Source of the DNA: CAZLGM01 sp964558875
GTDB lineage: Bacteria > Desulfobacterota > Desulfobulbia > Desulfobulbales > Desulfocapsaceae
Direction of reading: 5' to 3'
DNA length: 12,916 bases
Assembly: GCA_964558875.1 (NCBI GenBank)
Contig: CAZLGM010000093.1
Coordinates: 1-12,916, forward strand
The translations under genes and the position numbers were made by a program. The notes beneath the pieces were generated by a model, which saw only the letters and a list, made by a program, of their open reading frames with translations, was not told where the DNA came from and made no database searches. This document shows positions 1 to 6,939 of this stretch, one piece after another (the first letter of the stretch is position 1; each line of letters begins with the position of its first letter).

Positions 1-36
1 TTTTCTCAATTCGGAAAAGGTTTTCGAGAATCTTTC

Positions 37-1356
37 TCAATTACCTGGATTGAGTGTTGATGATAAATCCTTAAATTGCTTCTCAAAGCCGACTCTGTTC
101 TTATTGGCGGAACCGGCAATCAGAACAGTCGGTTTCTTGCTTTTTTCAACATAGAGCCAAACGCGCCTATGTGAGAGAAAGAAAGCGACATATAGTCCTA
201 GAAGCATTAATGTACAGCCGATATATACTGTCCAGACACCGGGATCTTTAGCCACCTGCAGTCCGGTAGAGTACATCTGCTTGGCTTCAAAACGATATTT
301 TGCCTTCTGCCGTTCAATGGTTGCCGATTTGCCGGCATCCATCCAGAACACAGATGGCTCGGAAAACTCATCCTTAAACCATATTTTCATCCGGGTGATC
401 CGCTGCTGCCTGGTTGCCTCGGCATTAATAATACCAAATCTGAGGCCCTCTTCCTGCCAGGCCGTCTGTTTCTGGAAAGGAACATTGAACTGCTGTTTTT
501 TACCGGTTTCAAGGTTGGTCACATTCAGAATAAAGTTGCTGGAACCCTCATAGCTGGATTGATAAAAGGTGATGCCTTTATAGATCATTGGACTGTTGAC
601 TTCGATGGGAGTTCTGTAGACTTCCTTGCCGTCCTTAAGAACTGTCAGGTCGGATCGGTAATCTTTGGGCATCCCGTTTCTATAATATTCGATTTCAAAT
701 TTATCGCAGCGAACGGTAAACCCAAGAGGGAGATATTTTTCTTGTGAAAACGACCAGATTCTATCGGAGGCAGAACCTTCAGGAATACTCATGCCTCCCT
801 TGAATCCATATAAAGCTCCGATTATTGCTCCAACAAAAATAACCAGGATAGAAGTATGGACGATATACACACCGGTTCGGCTCCAGGCGCCTTTTTGAGA
901 GAACAGGAATGTGCCTTCTTCCGACTCTTTTGACTGGGTTTTCCATCCCTTAGCGTGCATTTTCTTTTTAAGGTCGTCGAGAGTCTCCTGCATGGATAAC
1001 TTGGAGGTCCAGGTTACTTTCTGATTCATTCGCTCAAGTCTTTTCAACGGAGTAGCGAGATTATCAGCCTTGATCTGTTTCCATACATTGGGAAAACGAT
1101 CGAATGAGCAGATAATGAGATTGATAGAAAGCAAACATAAGAGTGCCAGGAACCACCAGGAGTTATACATGTCTCCTATGTTAAGGATCTCAAAGAGCTT
1201 TGCCGTCGACTTGCCATACTGATCGGCATATTCGATAAAAGTCTTTTTCTGCGGGATAATGGTGCCGATTATGGATGTGATGGCCAGAGTGACAAGGGTG
1301 AACAGTGCGAGTTTTACGGAGGCAAAAAATGACCAGAGCGGATTACTTTTCTTCAT
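37..1356 (-). CDS. resB: ResB/Ccs1-type cytochrome c maturation protein
   Basis: ResB, with its partner ResC/CcsA, delivers heme across the membrane and attaches it to apocytochromes c outside (system II maturation). The 439-residue protein has the family layout: two N-terminal membrane segments (about 11-33 and 67-85), a third at 163-185, a large extracytoplasmic domain, and a last segment near 375-396. His167, inside the third segment, is at the position of a heme-handling histidine in this family. The stretch around 250-275, with VNSPMIYKG and FYQSSYEG, is typical of ResB. Length is normal. The start follows the reading frame to Met at 1356; no good Shine-Dalgarno sequence precedes it, and the next Met is residue 63. 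A ResC/CcsA gene would be expected just beyond base 1, but the 36 bases left contain no start. The gene diverges from a cytochrome operon, which fits its role. Confidence 0.93.
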   Translation of the reverse strand: MKKSNPLWSFFASVKLALFTLVTLAITSIIGTIIPQKKTFIEYADQYGKSTAKLFEILNIGDMYNSWWFLALLCLLSINLIICSFDRFPNVWKQIKADNLATPLKRLERMNQKVTWTSKLSMQETLDDLKKKMHAKGWKTQSKESEEGTFLFSQKGAWSRTGVYIVHTSILVIFVGAIIGALYGFKGGMSIPEGSASDRIWSFSQEKYLPLGFTVRCDKFEIEYYRNGMPKDYRSDLTVLKDGKEVYRTPIEVNSPMIYKGITFYQSSYEGSSNFILNVTNLETGKKQQFNVPFQKQTAWQEEGLRFGIINAEATRQQRITRMKIWFKDEFSEPSVFWMDAGKSATIERQKAKYRFEAKQMYSTGLQVAKDPGVWTVYIGCTLMLLGLYVAFFLSHRRVWLYVEKSKKPTVLIAGSANKNRVGFEKQFKDLSSTLNPGN

Positions 1357-1760
1357 CAGAATAATATTTGTCTATTAAGCTGTTATTGATGCCGAATAAA
1401 GCGGCTGCCGAACAGCAGGAGAAGCAAAGAATACCTGGCAGGCCGTATCTTCTTTGCAATGAATGACCGTTGAAACAACAACCTGAATTGAGCGTGTCAA
1501 TGTATCACAATATAGCGAGTTATTATGATGTTTGATTGAAACGCCAATATTACACAAACTCCAAAATCGCTCACTACGGAACAGGAATGGTATCTGCTAC
1601 CATGAGCCTGGAAGGAATGTCAACGAAAAAGAAGAAAATTACGACAATGTAATATTCTCATGGAGTATGTAAAAATCCCCTGCCACGTTGATATTTACAC
1701 AAGAGTGGAAAAAAGAGCAGCTTGCAGTTTTCACGTTTCCAACGTCTCGCCAGTCAAAAA

Positions 1761-1778
1761 ATACCGGATAGACGGTAT
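1761..1778. repeat. Small inverted repeat in the divergent region
   Basis: ATACCG and CGGTAT form a perfect 6-bp dyad around a 6-base centre. An A run lies on the left (1756-1760) and a T run on the right (1783-1787). It could be an operator or a weak bidirectional hairpin. A terminator between two divergent genes would be unexpected, so I do not call it one. Confidence 0.3.
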
Positions 1779-1841
1779 AGGATTTTTCTCTCAATAGGAT
1801 ACTGTTACGAATCGGTAATGTTTCTATCTGGAATGAAACAA

Positions 1842-1858
1842 CCCCTGTAATTCAGGGG
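1842..1858 (+). promoter_or_regulatory. GC-rich leader hairpin upstream of the Rieske operon
   Basis: CCCCTG (1842-1847) and CAGGGG (1853-1858) form a perfect 6-bp stem with a 5-base TAATT loop, ending 49 bases before the Rieske start. No T run follows directly; one at 1887-1893 lies 28 bases downstream, just before the ribosome-binding site. It may act as a 5' leader structure or an operator. Function is not shown by the sequence. Confidence 0.35.
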
Positions 1859-1893
1859 CTCACAATATAAGTGTTGGGAATTAAAGTTTTTTT

Positions 1894-1900
1894 GGGAGGA
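1894..1900 (+). promoter_or_regulatory. Shine-Dalgarno that sets the Rieske start at 1908
   Basis: GGGAGGA ends 7 bases before ATG 1908 but only 1 base before ATG 1902. The second ATG, in the same frame, is therefore the likely start. Confidence 0.7.
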
Positions 1901-1907
1901 GATGAGC

Positions 1908-2465
1908 ATGACATCTGAACAGGGTTCGGTTGAAAAGCCGGCCGATTGTGCATGCAGCAATAACGTATCGGCATCCCGGCGCAAGATTATGCGTGGGTTG
2001 GGGTGGGGTGCCTTTTTCGCCACCATGGCCGCCGGTGCGGCGGGCACACTGAGGTTTTTTTATCCCCGGGTTCTTTTTGAACCGCCAACAACCTTTAAAA
2101 TCGGCAAAATGAGTGACTATCCGGGTGGCAGAGCCGATAAACACGGGGTCGTCAGTGTAAGTGAGAGGTATATGGAAAGCCAGCGTGTCTGGATTGTTCG
2201 GGAAACGGATAAACTGTACGCTATTTTCGGTAAGTGCACCCACCTGGGATGTACCCCGAAATGGTTTCCGGATGAGAGACTGTTTAAATGCCCGTGCCAC
2301 GGTTCTCAGTACTATTCAAATGGTGTCAACTTTGCCGGTCCAGCTCCCAGACCAATGGATCGCTACGCTATTTCCACCCTGGAAGATGGGCGGATAGTTG
2401 TTGATAAAGGAGAACTGTATACCGTTGATGACTTTAAAGATGAGCGCAGTTTCTTAAAGGCTTAA
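1908..2465 (+). CDS. Rieske [2Fe-2S] protein of a cytochrome bc-type complex
   Basis: This is the iron-sulfur subunit that takes the first electron from quinol at the Qo site of the cytochrome b complex (petC/qcrA-like). With the start at 1908 it has 185 residues, normal for bacterial Rieske proteins. Both cluster-binding boxes are intact: CTHLGC at 110-115 and CPCHGS at 128-133, giving two Cys and two His ligands and the stabilising disulfide pair. The N-terminus carries a twin-arginine motif (SRRKIMR, RR at 24-25) before one hydrophobic segment at about 28-50, matching Tat export and membrane anchoring. Two extra cysteines (14 and 16) lie before the Tat motif, presumably on the cytoplasmic side. 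It is the first gene of the operon, and cytochrome b starts 13 bases after its stop. Confidence 0.95.
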   Translation: MTSEQGSVEKPADCACSNNVSASRRKIMRGLGWGAFFATMAAGAAGTLRFFYPRVLFEPPTTFKIGKMSDYPGGRADKHGVVSVSERYMESQRVWIVRETDKLYAIFGKCTHLGCTPKWFPDERLFKCPCHGSQYYSNGVNFAGPAPRPMDRYAISTLEDGRIVVDKGELYTVDDFKDERSFLKA

Positions 2466-2478
2466 GGAGAGAAGAGAG

Positions 2479-3240
2479 ATGAGTGAGAAAAAGAGCCTGA
2501 TGAGCCGGATCATGGAGACCCAGCTCTGGAAGTCGGTATTCAGGCACGGTTTTGAAGATACCCCATCCAACAGGGGGCAGGTGATCCGCAGTAATGTCTT
2601 TCTTCACCTGCATCCCATCAGAATGCCTAAACACGCCTTTAAACTACGCTTCACCTGGTGCATGGGTGGTATCACCTTTTTTGCCTTTCTGGTTGAGTGC
2701 GTTACCGGCATCCTGCTGATGTTCTATTACCATCCGGTAATCGAACATGCCTATATGGACATGAAATATCTGCAGTTCGATATTCCTTACGGCCAATTAC
2801 TCCGCAATATGCACCGTTGGGGAGCTCACCTGATGGTACTTGCTGTCATGGTCCATATGCTGAGAGTTTTCTTGACCGGCTCCTATAAAGCACCACGGGA
2901 GTTCAACTGGGTTATCGGTGTTGTCCTGTTAACCTTAACCCTGCTGCTTTCCTTTACCGGTTACCTGCTGCCGTGGGATCAGCTGGCCTTCTGGGCGATC
3001 ACCGTAGGTACCAACATGGGAGCGGCAACACCTTTCATCGGATTTGAGGGGCCTTTTTCCTTTGTGGATAAGTTCTCCGATGTTCGTTTTGTCCTTTTGG
3101 GCGGCACCAACGTCGGGGCAAATGCACTGCTCAGGTTCTACGTAGCCCATGTTATCGCCCTTCCGGCAATACTCTGTGTTCTAGTGGCCGTTCATTTCTG
3201 GCGGATTCGTAAGGACGGCGGTATTTCCCGGCCCCTATAA
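2479..3240 (+). CDS. Cytochrome b (b6-type, N-terminal half)
   Basis: This is the quinone-binding, heme b-carrying core subunit (petB/qcrB-like), 253 residues with four membrane helices. The two heme-ligand pairs are visible: His112 and His126 (14 apart) in one helix, His224 and His239 (15 apart) in another. The 15-residue spacing of the second pair matches cytochrome b6 rather than mitochondrial cytochrome b. The split into a short b plus a separate subunit IV is also b6f/menaquinone style. Cys61 in WCMGGIT aligns with the cysteine that holds the extra covalent heme c(n) in cytochrome b6 (YCLGGIT). The end, IRKDGGISRPL, resembles the b6 C-terminus. The N-terminal 50 residues are longer than in plant b6. 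A purine-rich AAGGAGAG lies before the ATG. Distal partners are the Rieske protein upstream and subunit IV downstream. Confidence 0.95.
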   Translation: MSEKKSLMSRIMETQLWKSVFRHGFEDTPSNRGQVIRSNVFLHLHPIRMPKHAFKLRFTWCMGGITFFAFLVECVTGILLMFYYHPVIEHAYMDMKYLQFDIPYGQLLRNMHRWGAHLMVLAVMVHMLRVFLTGSYKAPREFNWVIGVVLLTLTLLLSFTGYLLPWDQLAFWAITVGTNMGAATPFIGFEGPFSFVDKFSDVRFVLLGGTNVGANALLRFYVAHVIALPAILCVLVAVHFWRIRKDGGISRPL

Positions 3241-3269
3241 ACTCATAACGACTGCAGAGGTTTAAAATA

Positions 3270-3995
3270 ATGGTTGAAGAGAAGAAGGTAGTTCCAAAGA
3301 AAAAGAAAAAGGAGCGCAATCCGTTTGTCTGGCCGGATTTGCCCTTTATGGAGCTGATGTGCATGGTGTTTGTCACCATCGTGTTGATCGTCTGGTCTTT
3401 ATGGCTGGATGCTCCCTTGGGTGAGATCGCCACCCCGTCACGAACGGAGAACCCGGCAAAAGCGCCCTGGTATTTCATCGGTCTTCAGGAGTTGCTGGTT
3501 TATTTCGATCCCTGGTATGCAGGCGTTGTTCTACCCTCGATTATCCTGGTTGGTCTGATGGCCATTCCCTACATGGATAATAATCCAAAAGGTGTGGGGG
3601 AGTATACCTGGTCGATTCGCAAATTTGCCATCTTCCACTTTATGGTCGGTTATGTGATGTGGATGGGCTTTATCGTAGTTGGTCAGTTCATGCGCGGTCC
3701 AAGTTGGCTGTTTTTCTGGCCGTGGGAAGTGTGGGACGATTCGGGCCATCATGCCGATGATTTATTGGTGAATATACCCAATGCCATAGGTGGTATTTGT
3801 CTTTTTATCTATTCTGCCGCATGGCTCGCCTGGCCGAAGATCCGTAAATGGAAAGTCACCAGCGGGCTGGATTGGATTCGCTACACTATGCTGATGGTAT
3901 TTTTGCTGTTGATGTATGCGGTACCGATCAAGATTATTCTCAGGCAGGTTTTCAATGTGCGTTATGTCTTTGTTACCCCCTGGTTCAATATATAA
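3270..3995 (+). CDS. Cytochrome b subunit IV-like protein, extended
   Basis: This is the C-terminal half of the split cytochrome b, completing the Qo site (petD-like). At 241 residues it is well over the roughly 160 of plant subunit IV. I see five hydrophobic segments (about 28-48, 82-100, 117-139, 168-188 and 203-222), two more than the usual three. A lysine-rich cytoplasmic N-terminus (KKKKKER near 11-16) precedes the first. The Qo loop motif, usually PEWY or PDWY, reads APWY at 65-68 within NPAKAPWYFIGLQELL, so the acidic residue is missing. The segment RGPSWLFFWPWEVW at 142-155 is aromatic-rich and would lie at the membrane edge. A GCAGAGG ribosome-binding site lies 9 bases before the ATG. 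It is translated between cytochrome b and the octaheme cytochrome, with only a 12-base gap to the latter. Confidence 0.92.
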   Translation: MVEEKKVVPKKKKKERNPFVWPDLPFMELMCMVFVTIVLIVWSLWLDAPLGEIATPSRTENPAKAPWYFIGLQELLVYFDPWYAGVVLPSIILVGLMAIPYMDNNPKGVGEYTWSIRKFAIFHFMVGYVMWMGFIVVGQFMRGPSWLFFWPWEVWDDSGHHADDLLVNIPNAIGGICLFIYSAAWLAWPKIRKWKVTSGLDWIRYTMLMVFLLLMYAVPIKIILRQVFNVRYVFVTPWFNI

Positions 3996-4007
3996 GAGAG
4001 GCGAGTA

Positions 4008-6176
4008 ATGGAACTGAAAACAAAAGATCTGAAGGTCCTGGTCGGGTTCTCGGTCGGCTTACTGGCACTCTTAGCCGTTGTGGTCTGGTTTGAGGTTGAC
4101 CTGGACCGGCCGTGGAAACGATATCAGCGTGATTTTGTCCAGCTGGATAAAGAAATTAGTGGCAAAGAGCTGTCTGCAGCGCAGTCACAGCCCGATTCGG
4201 ATGAGAAGAAGGCAAAGGTTGCCATGCTGAATAAACGCATGGAATTGATTGACAAGAAAAAACCGGTGATCAAACAGAGTTGGCTGACCCACTTTAATGA
4301 AGTGGATCGTTGTATGAGCTGCCATCTGGGAGTTGAATTACCGAGGTTCAAAGATGCCAAGCAGCCTTTTACCAGCCATCCGGGCAAACATATTGATTCC
4401 AGCCGACATGTGACGGATACCTTCGGCTGTGTTATCTGCCATGAAGGCCAGGGTGTTGGCCTTGATGAAAAAGAGGCCCATGGCCATAATCATCATAACT
4501 GGATGAAACCGCTGCTGGTCGGCGCCCAGGCGGAATCATCCTGTCAGGCCTGCCACCCGATGAAAAAAGGCGTTGCCAAAAACGCGGTGATGGAAGATGC
4601 GCCATCTTTTTCCCGTGGCCGCGCTCTTTACCTGAATAATAACTGTCTTGGCTGTCATCTCTTAAAAGGGTTTGAGCGCGATACAGGGATTGGACCCGTG
4701 TTGACAAAAATCACCACCAAGACGGATCCTTCTTGGACAGCTGCCTGGATTAAAAAGCCGGCAGCGTATCTGCCCAAGACTGAAATGCCCGATTTTGAGC
4801 TGCCAGATGATAAGATCAAGGCGATTACAGCTTATATCTTTTCTCTTGCCAAGGCTGGCAACTCAAATCCGGATGCCAGATCAAATCTCGATTCAGCAGA
4901 TGCTGTAAAGCGAGGTGAGAATAAACTGGTTGAGCTTGGTTGTCTCGGTTGTCATACCGTTGATGGAAGCGATTCCGGATTTGGACCGGAACTCTCAAGA
5001 ATTGGAGAGAAGGCGAATCCGGATTGGTTATATAGCTGGATTAATGATCCCAAAAAATACTGGTCTGAGACGGCTATGCCCTATCTCAGAGTTCCAAAAG
5101 AGGATGTTCAGGACCTGGTTGCGTACCTGTTCAGCTTAAAAGGAGATAACCCGGCTGCCGATATTGGTGATTTGACCGATAAAGAACTTGTTGCCAAAGG
5201 TTTAAAACTGACCAAGGATACCGGTTGCACCGGTTGCCATCAGATTGGCGACTGGAGTCTGGGTTACAATGCCCCACCCCATGACGGTATCGGTCAGAAA
5301 CGGGTTGATGAACTGGTTTTTGGTAATACCAAAATCGACAAGAAACTTGTTGACTGGCTGCTGTTGAAGGTTGAGAACCCGAGGGCATTCAACACAGACG
5401 AGATACCGACCTTGATGCCTAATTTCGGTTTCAGCAAAGAGCAGGCAAAAGATCTGCTTACCTTCCTGCTCTCAATTCGAGACCGGGAGAATATTCCAGC
5501 TGAGTTTGTCAAGGTACTGCATGATGTGAACAGTCCAGCAATTAAAGGCGAAGTCCTGGTTGAGAATAATAATTGCCGGGGTTGTCACAAGATCGGTGAA
5601 ACCGGTGGAACTGTTGGACCCGATTTGAGTTTTGAGGGACAGCGGGCCAATCCTCAATGGTTATCGAAATTCATTGAGAAGCCGACAAAAATTCGTCCTA
5701 TTGATATTGAACCAACCAGGATGCCGACCTTTCATTTCAGCAAGGAAGAGGCAGACAGTCTGGCTGCCTACTTTGCCGACATGAATGAGGTCGATTATCC
5801 GTACTATCGTCTGGCCAAAAAAGAGATGACCCAGAAAAATCGCGACGATGCCTGGAAACTGTTCTGGCAGACATTTTCCTGCCAGTCGTGTCATGCCTGG
5901 AACGACACCGGCGGTATCATTGGTCCGGATCAGTCGGATCTTGCCAGCCGCCTGCGGCGTGAATGGGTGAAGGAGTACATCCTCAATCCGCAAAAGTTTA
6001 TCCCCGATGTACAGATGCCCAATTTTGAGTTGTATCCTGATGAGGCCGAGCTGCTTGCCGATCTGATCATGAGCTTTAACGAGATTCCTCCGGCTGTTTG
6101 GGATCAGATCAAGAAGCGTTGGGATGAAGAGTTGCTGGCCAAACAGGCAGAGCAAATGATGCAATCAAGTCAATGA
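4008..6176 (+). CDS. Membrane-anchored octaheme cytochrome c with five tandem class I domains
   Basis: This is the likely electron acceptor of the Rieske/b core, taking the place of cytochrome c1 or f (inferred from operon position). The 722-residue protein has one uncleaved-looking N-terminal membrane segment (about 9-29), a charged linker, then eight CXXCH sites: C102-H106, C141-H145, C179-H183, C213-H217, C312-H316, C407-H411, C523-H527 and C625-H629. The first three form a compact multiheme head with a histidine cluster at 158-163 as possible distal ligands. The last five each sit in a roughly 100-residue class I cytochrome c module. Each module ends in a Met-Pro that should supply the sixth ligand: M260, M357, M470, M572 and M670. 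GP[ED]-type turns follow several hemes. A GAGAGG-type ribosome-binding site precedes the ATG, and the stop lies inside an inverted repeat. The exact family is not known to me. Confidence 0.9.
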   Translation: MELKTKDLKVLVGFSVGLLALLAVVVWFEVDLDRPWKRYQRDFVQLDKEISGKELSAAQSQPDSDEKKAKVAMLNKRMELIDKKKPVIKQSWLTHFNEVDRCMSCHLGVELPRFKDAKQPFTSHPGKHIDSSRHVTDTFGCVICHEGQGVGLDEKEAHGHNHHNWMKPLLVGAQAESSCQACHPMKKGVAKNAVMEDAPSFSRGRALYLNNNCLGCHLLKGFERDTGIGPVLTKITTKTDPSWTAAWIKKPAAYLPKTEMPDFELPDDKIKAITAYIFSLAKAGNSNPDARSNLDSADAVKRGENKLVELGCLGCHTVDGSDSGFGPELSRIGEKANPDWLYSWINDPKKYWSETAMPYLRVPKEDVQDLVAYLFSLKGDNPAADIGDLTDKELVAKGLKLTKDTGCTGCHQIGDWSLGYNAPPHDGIGQKRVDELVFGNTKIDKKLVDWLLLKVENPRAFNTDEIPTLMPNFGFSKEQAKDLLTFLLSIRDRENIPAEFVKVLHDVNSPAIKGEVLVENNNCRGCHKIGETGGTVGPDLSFEGQRANPQWLSKFIEKPTKIRPIDIEPTRMPTFHFSKEEADSLAAYFADMNEVDYPYYRLAKKEMTQKNRDDAWKLFWQTFSCQSCHAWNDTGGIIGPDQSDLASRLRREWVKEYILNPQKFIPDVQMPNFELYPDEAELLADLIMSFNEIPPAVWDQIKKRWDEELLAKQAEQMMQSSQ

Positions 6177-6301
6177 AACAATCACAGACACCCCATCATT
6201 TCGCGGTCGTGGTTGTCCGCAAAGGAAAGGCTATAGCGAACAACCACGTCCGTAGGTAAGCGAAGACTCCGAAAACCTGGGGCACCTGTAATCGTTTCAT
6301 T
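6172..6301. repeat. 130-bp imperfect inverted-repeat element (MITE-like or structured RNA)
   Basis: Arms 6172-6195 and 6278-6301 pair over 24 positions with 19 Watson-Crick matches. All five mismatches are A/C on the plus strand, so they become G-U wobbles in an RNA read from the minus strand. A second perfect 9-bp stem lies inside (6208-6216 with 6240-6248), and CGC/GCG at 6218-6220 and 6236-6238 can extend it. The octaheme stop codon TGA (6174-6176) is in the left arm. The layout fits a miniature inverted-repeat transposable element or a folded RNA between operon genes. I see no target-site duplication and no transposase. Confidence 0.6.
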
Positions 6302-6337
6302 TGGCGATCTATCATAGATAATTAAACAAGAGCTTAT

Positions 6338-6341
6338 GAGG
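6338..6341 (+). promoter_or_regulatory. Shine-Dalgarno favouring the cytochrome c start at 6351
   Basis: GAGG lies 9 bases before ATG 6351. It is 3 bases from ATG 6345 and lies past ATG 6336. The most internal of three in-frame ATGs is therefore favoured, though the site is weak. Confidence 0.45.
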
Positions 6342-6350
6342 CAAATGCCC

Positions 6351-6821
6351 ATGAAAGATTTAATAAAACAGACTGTTGTCACCCTTTTGGTTACCGGAGT
6401 CACGCTGTTTTTTTTCAGTCTCAATATGGTGACTGCATCCGATGAAAAAAAGCAGGCAAAGCAAGATGAGGCAGTGGCTGAAAAAACGGCTGAGCCTCAG
6501 ATGCCCAAAGAGGAAGTGAGCCTTGAGTTGGGCCGAAAGGTCTATCAGCATTACTGTACCCCATGTCATGGGAATGCGGGTGACGGCAACGGTTTTAACG
6601 CTCCCAGACTGCTGGTCAAGCCGGCCAATCATACGGATGCCAAATTCATGTCGGAACGTAATGACCAGAAACTCTTTGACGTAGTTGATCTTGGCGGAGC
6701 CGAGGTTGCTAAATCCACCCTGATGCCGCCCTGGGGAGCAGTGCTGGGTGATGTGAAATTAAAATCGATTGTCCTGCGTTTGCGGGAACTTTGTCAGTGT
6801 CAGGCCAATAAAAATTGGTAA
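6351..6821 (+). CDS. Secreted monoheme class I cytochrome c
   Basis: A small periplasmic electron carrier of about 156 residues when started at 6351 (161 from 6336). A basic N-terminus plus a hydrophobic stretch to about residue 28 forms a signal peptide or anchor, followed by a Lys/Glu-rich linker. One heme site is present, CTPCHG (C69, C72, H73 with the 6351 start). The MPPW motif near residue 125 supplies the likely axial Met. The C-terminus carries two extra cysteines (CQC). It is clearly similar to the monoheme protein at 11965-12387, for example Y-x-x-YC-x-PCHG and the NHT-x-x-K-[FY]-M block. It lies between the octaheme subunit and the large multihemes, so it probably shuttles electrons between them. 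The structured element at 6172-6301 separates it from the upstream genes. Confidence 0.88.
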   Translation: MKDLIKQTVVTLLVTGVTLFFFSLNMVTASDEKKQAKQDEAVAEKTAEPQMPKEEVSLELGRKVYQHYCTPCHGNAGDGNGFNAPRLLVKPANHTDAKFMSERNDQKLFDVVDLGGAEVAKSTLMPPWGAVLGDVKLKSIVLRLRELCQCQANKNW

Positions 6822-6842
6822 ACCTAGAAAAATGCACAAACC

Positions 6843-6865
6843 GGGCTGAGGAGGGGCCCATTTTT
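6843..6865 (+). terminator. Possible weak intrinsic terminator or attenuator
   Basis: GGGCT (6843-6847) can pair with GGCCC (6855-6859), including one G-U, around a 7-base loop, and TTTTT follows at 6861-6865. The stem is short, so read-through into the multiheme genes is likely. It may lower or tune downstream transcription. This stretch (6822-6939) holds no gene. Confidence 0.3.
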
Positions 6866-6927
6866 GAAGTGCGCAAGGTAGTTGTTAGTGCAAATTGTGT
6901 AGTTTAACGAATAGCCATTCACTTAAT

Positions 6928-6934
6928 GGAGGGG
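6928..6934 (+). promoter_or_regulatory. Shine-Dalgarno that sets the multiheme start at 6940
   Basis: GGAGGGG lies 5 bases before ATG 6940. The longer open frame begins with TTG at 6895 and has no such site, and a signal peptide starts properly only at 6940. Confidence 0.8.
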
Positions 6935-6939
6935 CTTAT

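Larger units (their letters stand above)
1357..1907. other. Divergent intergenic region, no gene recognised
   Basis: About 550 bases separate the divergent resB and Rieske genes, so promoters for both directions should lie here. I could not find a sigma-70 or sigma-54 promoter with two good boxes at proper spacing. A TTGACA hexamer reads on the minus strand at about 1495-1500 but has no convincing -10 box. Short frames inside look like chance. Two hairpins, at 1761-1778 and 1842-1858, are listed separately. Confidence 0.6.

Noticed and set aside
281..747. Two plus-strand frames inside resB
   Set aside because: They are antisense shadows of a gene with a complete ResB pattern and show no domain of their own.
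1375..1557. 60-codon minus-strand frame upstream of resB
   Set aside because: No ribosome-binding site, domain or signal sequence; its composition looks non-coding.
1618..1653. Eleven-codon plus-strand frame with a nearby GGAAGGA in the divergent region
   Set aside because: Too short to separate from chance, and nothing suggests a leader peptide, such as a run of one amino acid tied to the operon.
6307..6319. Small palindrome ATCTAT-C-ATAGAT before the monoheme gene
   Set aside because: AT-rich and short; it may be chance or the flank of the inverted-repeat element. No regulator is known for it.
6182..6424. 80-codon minus-strand frame across the inverted repeat
   Set aside because: It overlaps the start of the monoheme cytochrome and the palindromic element; it is better explained by the element itself than by a protein.
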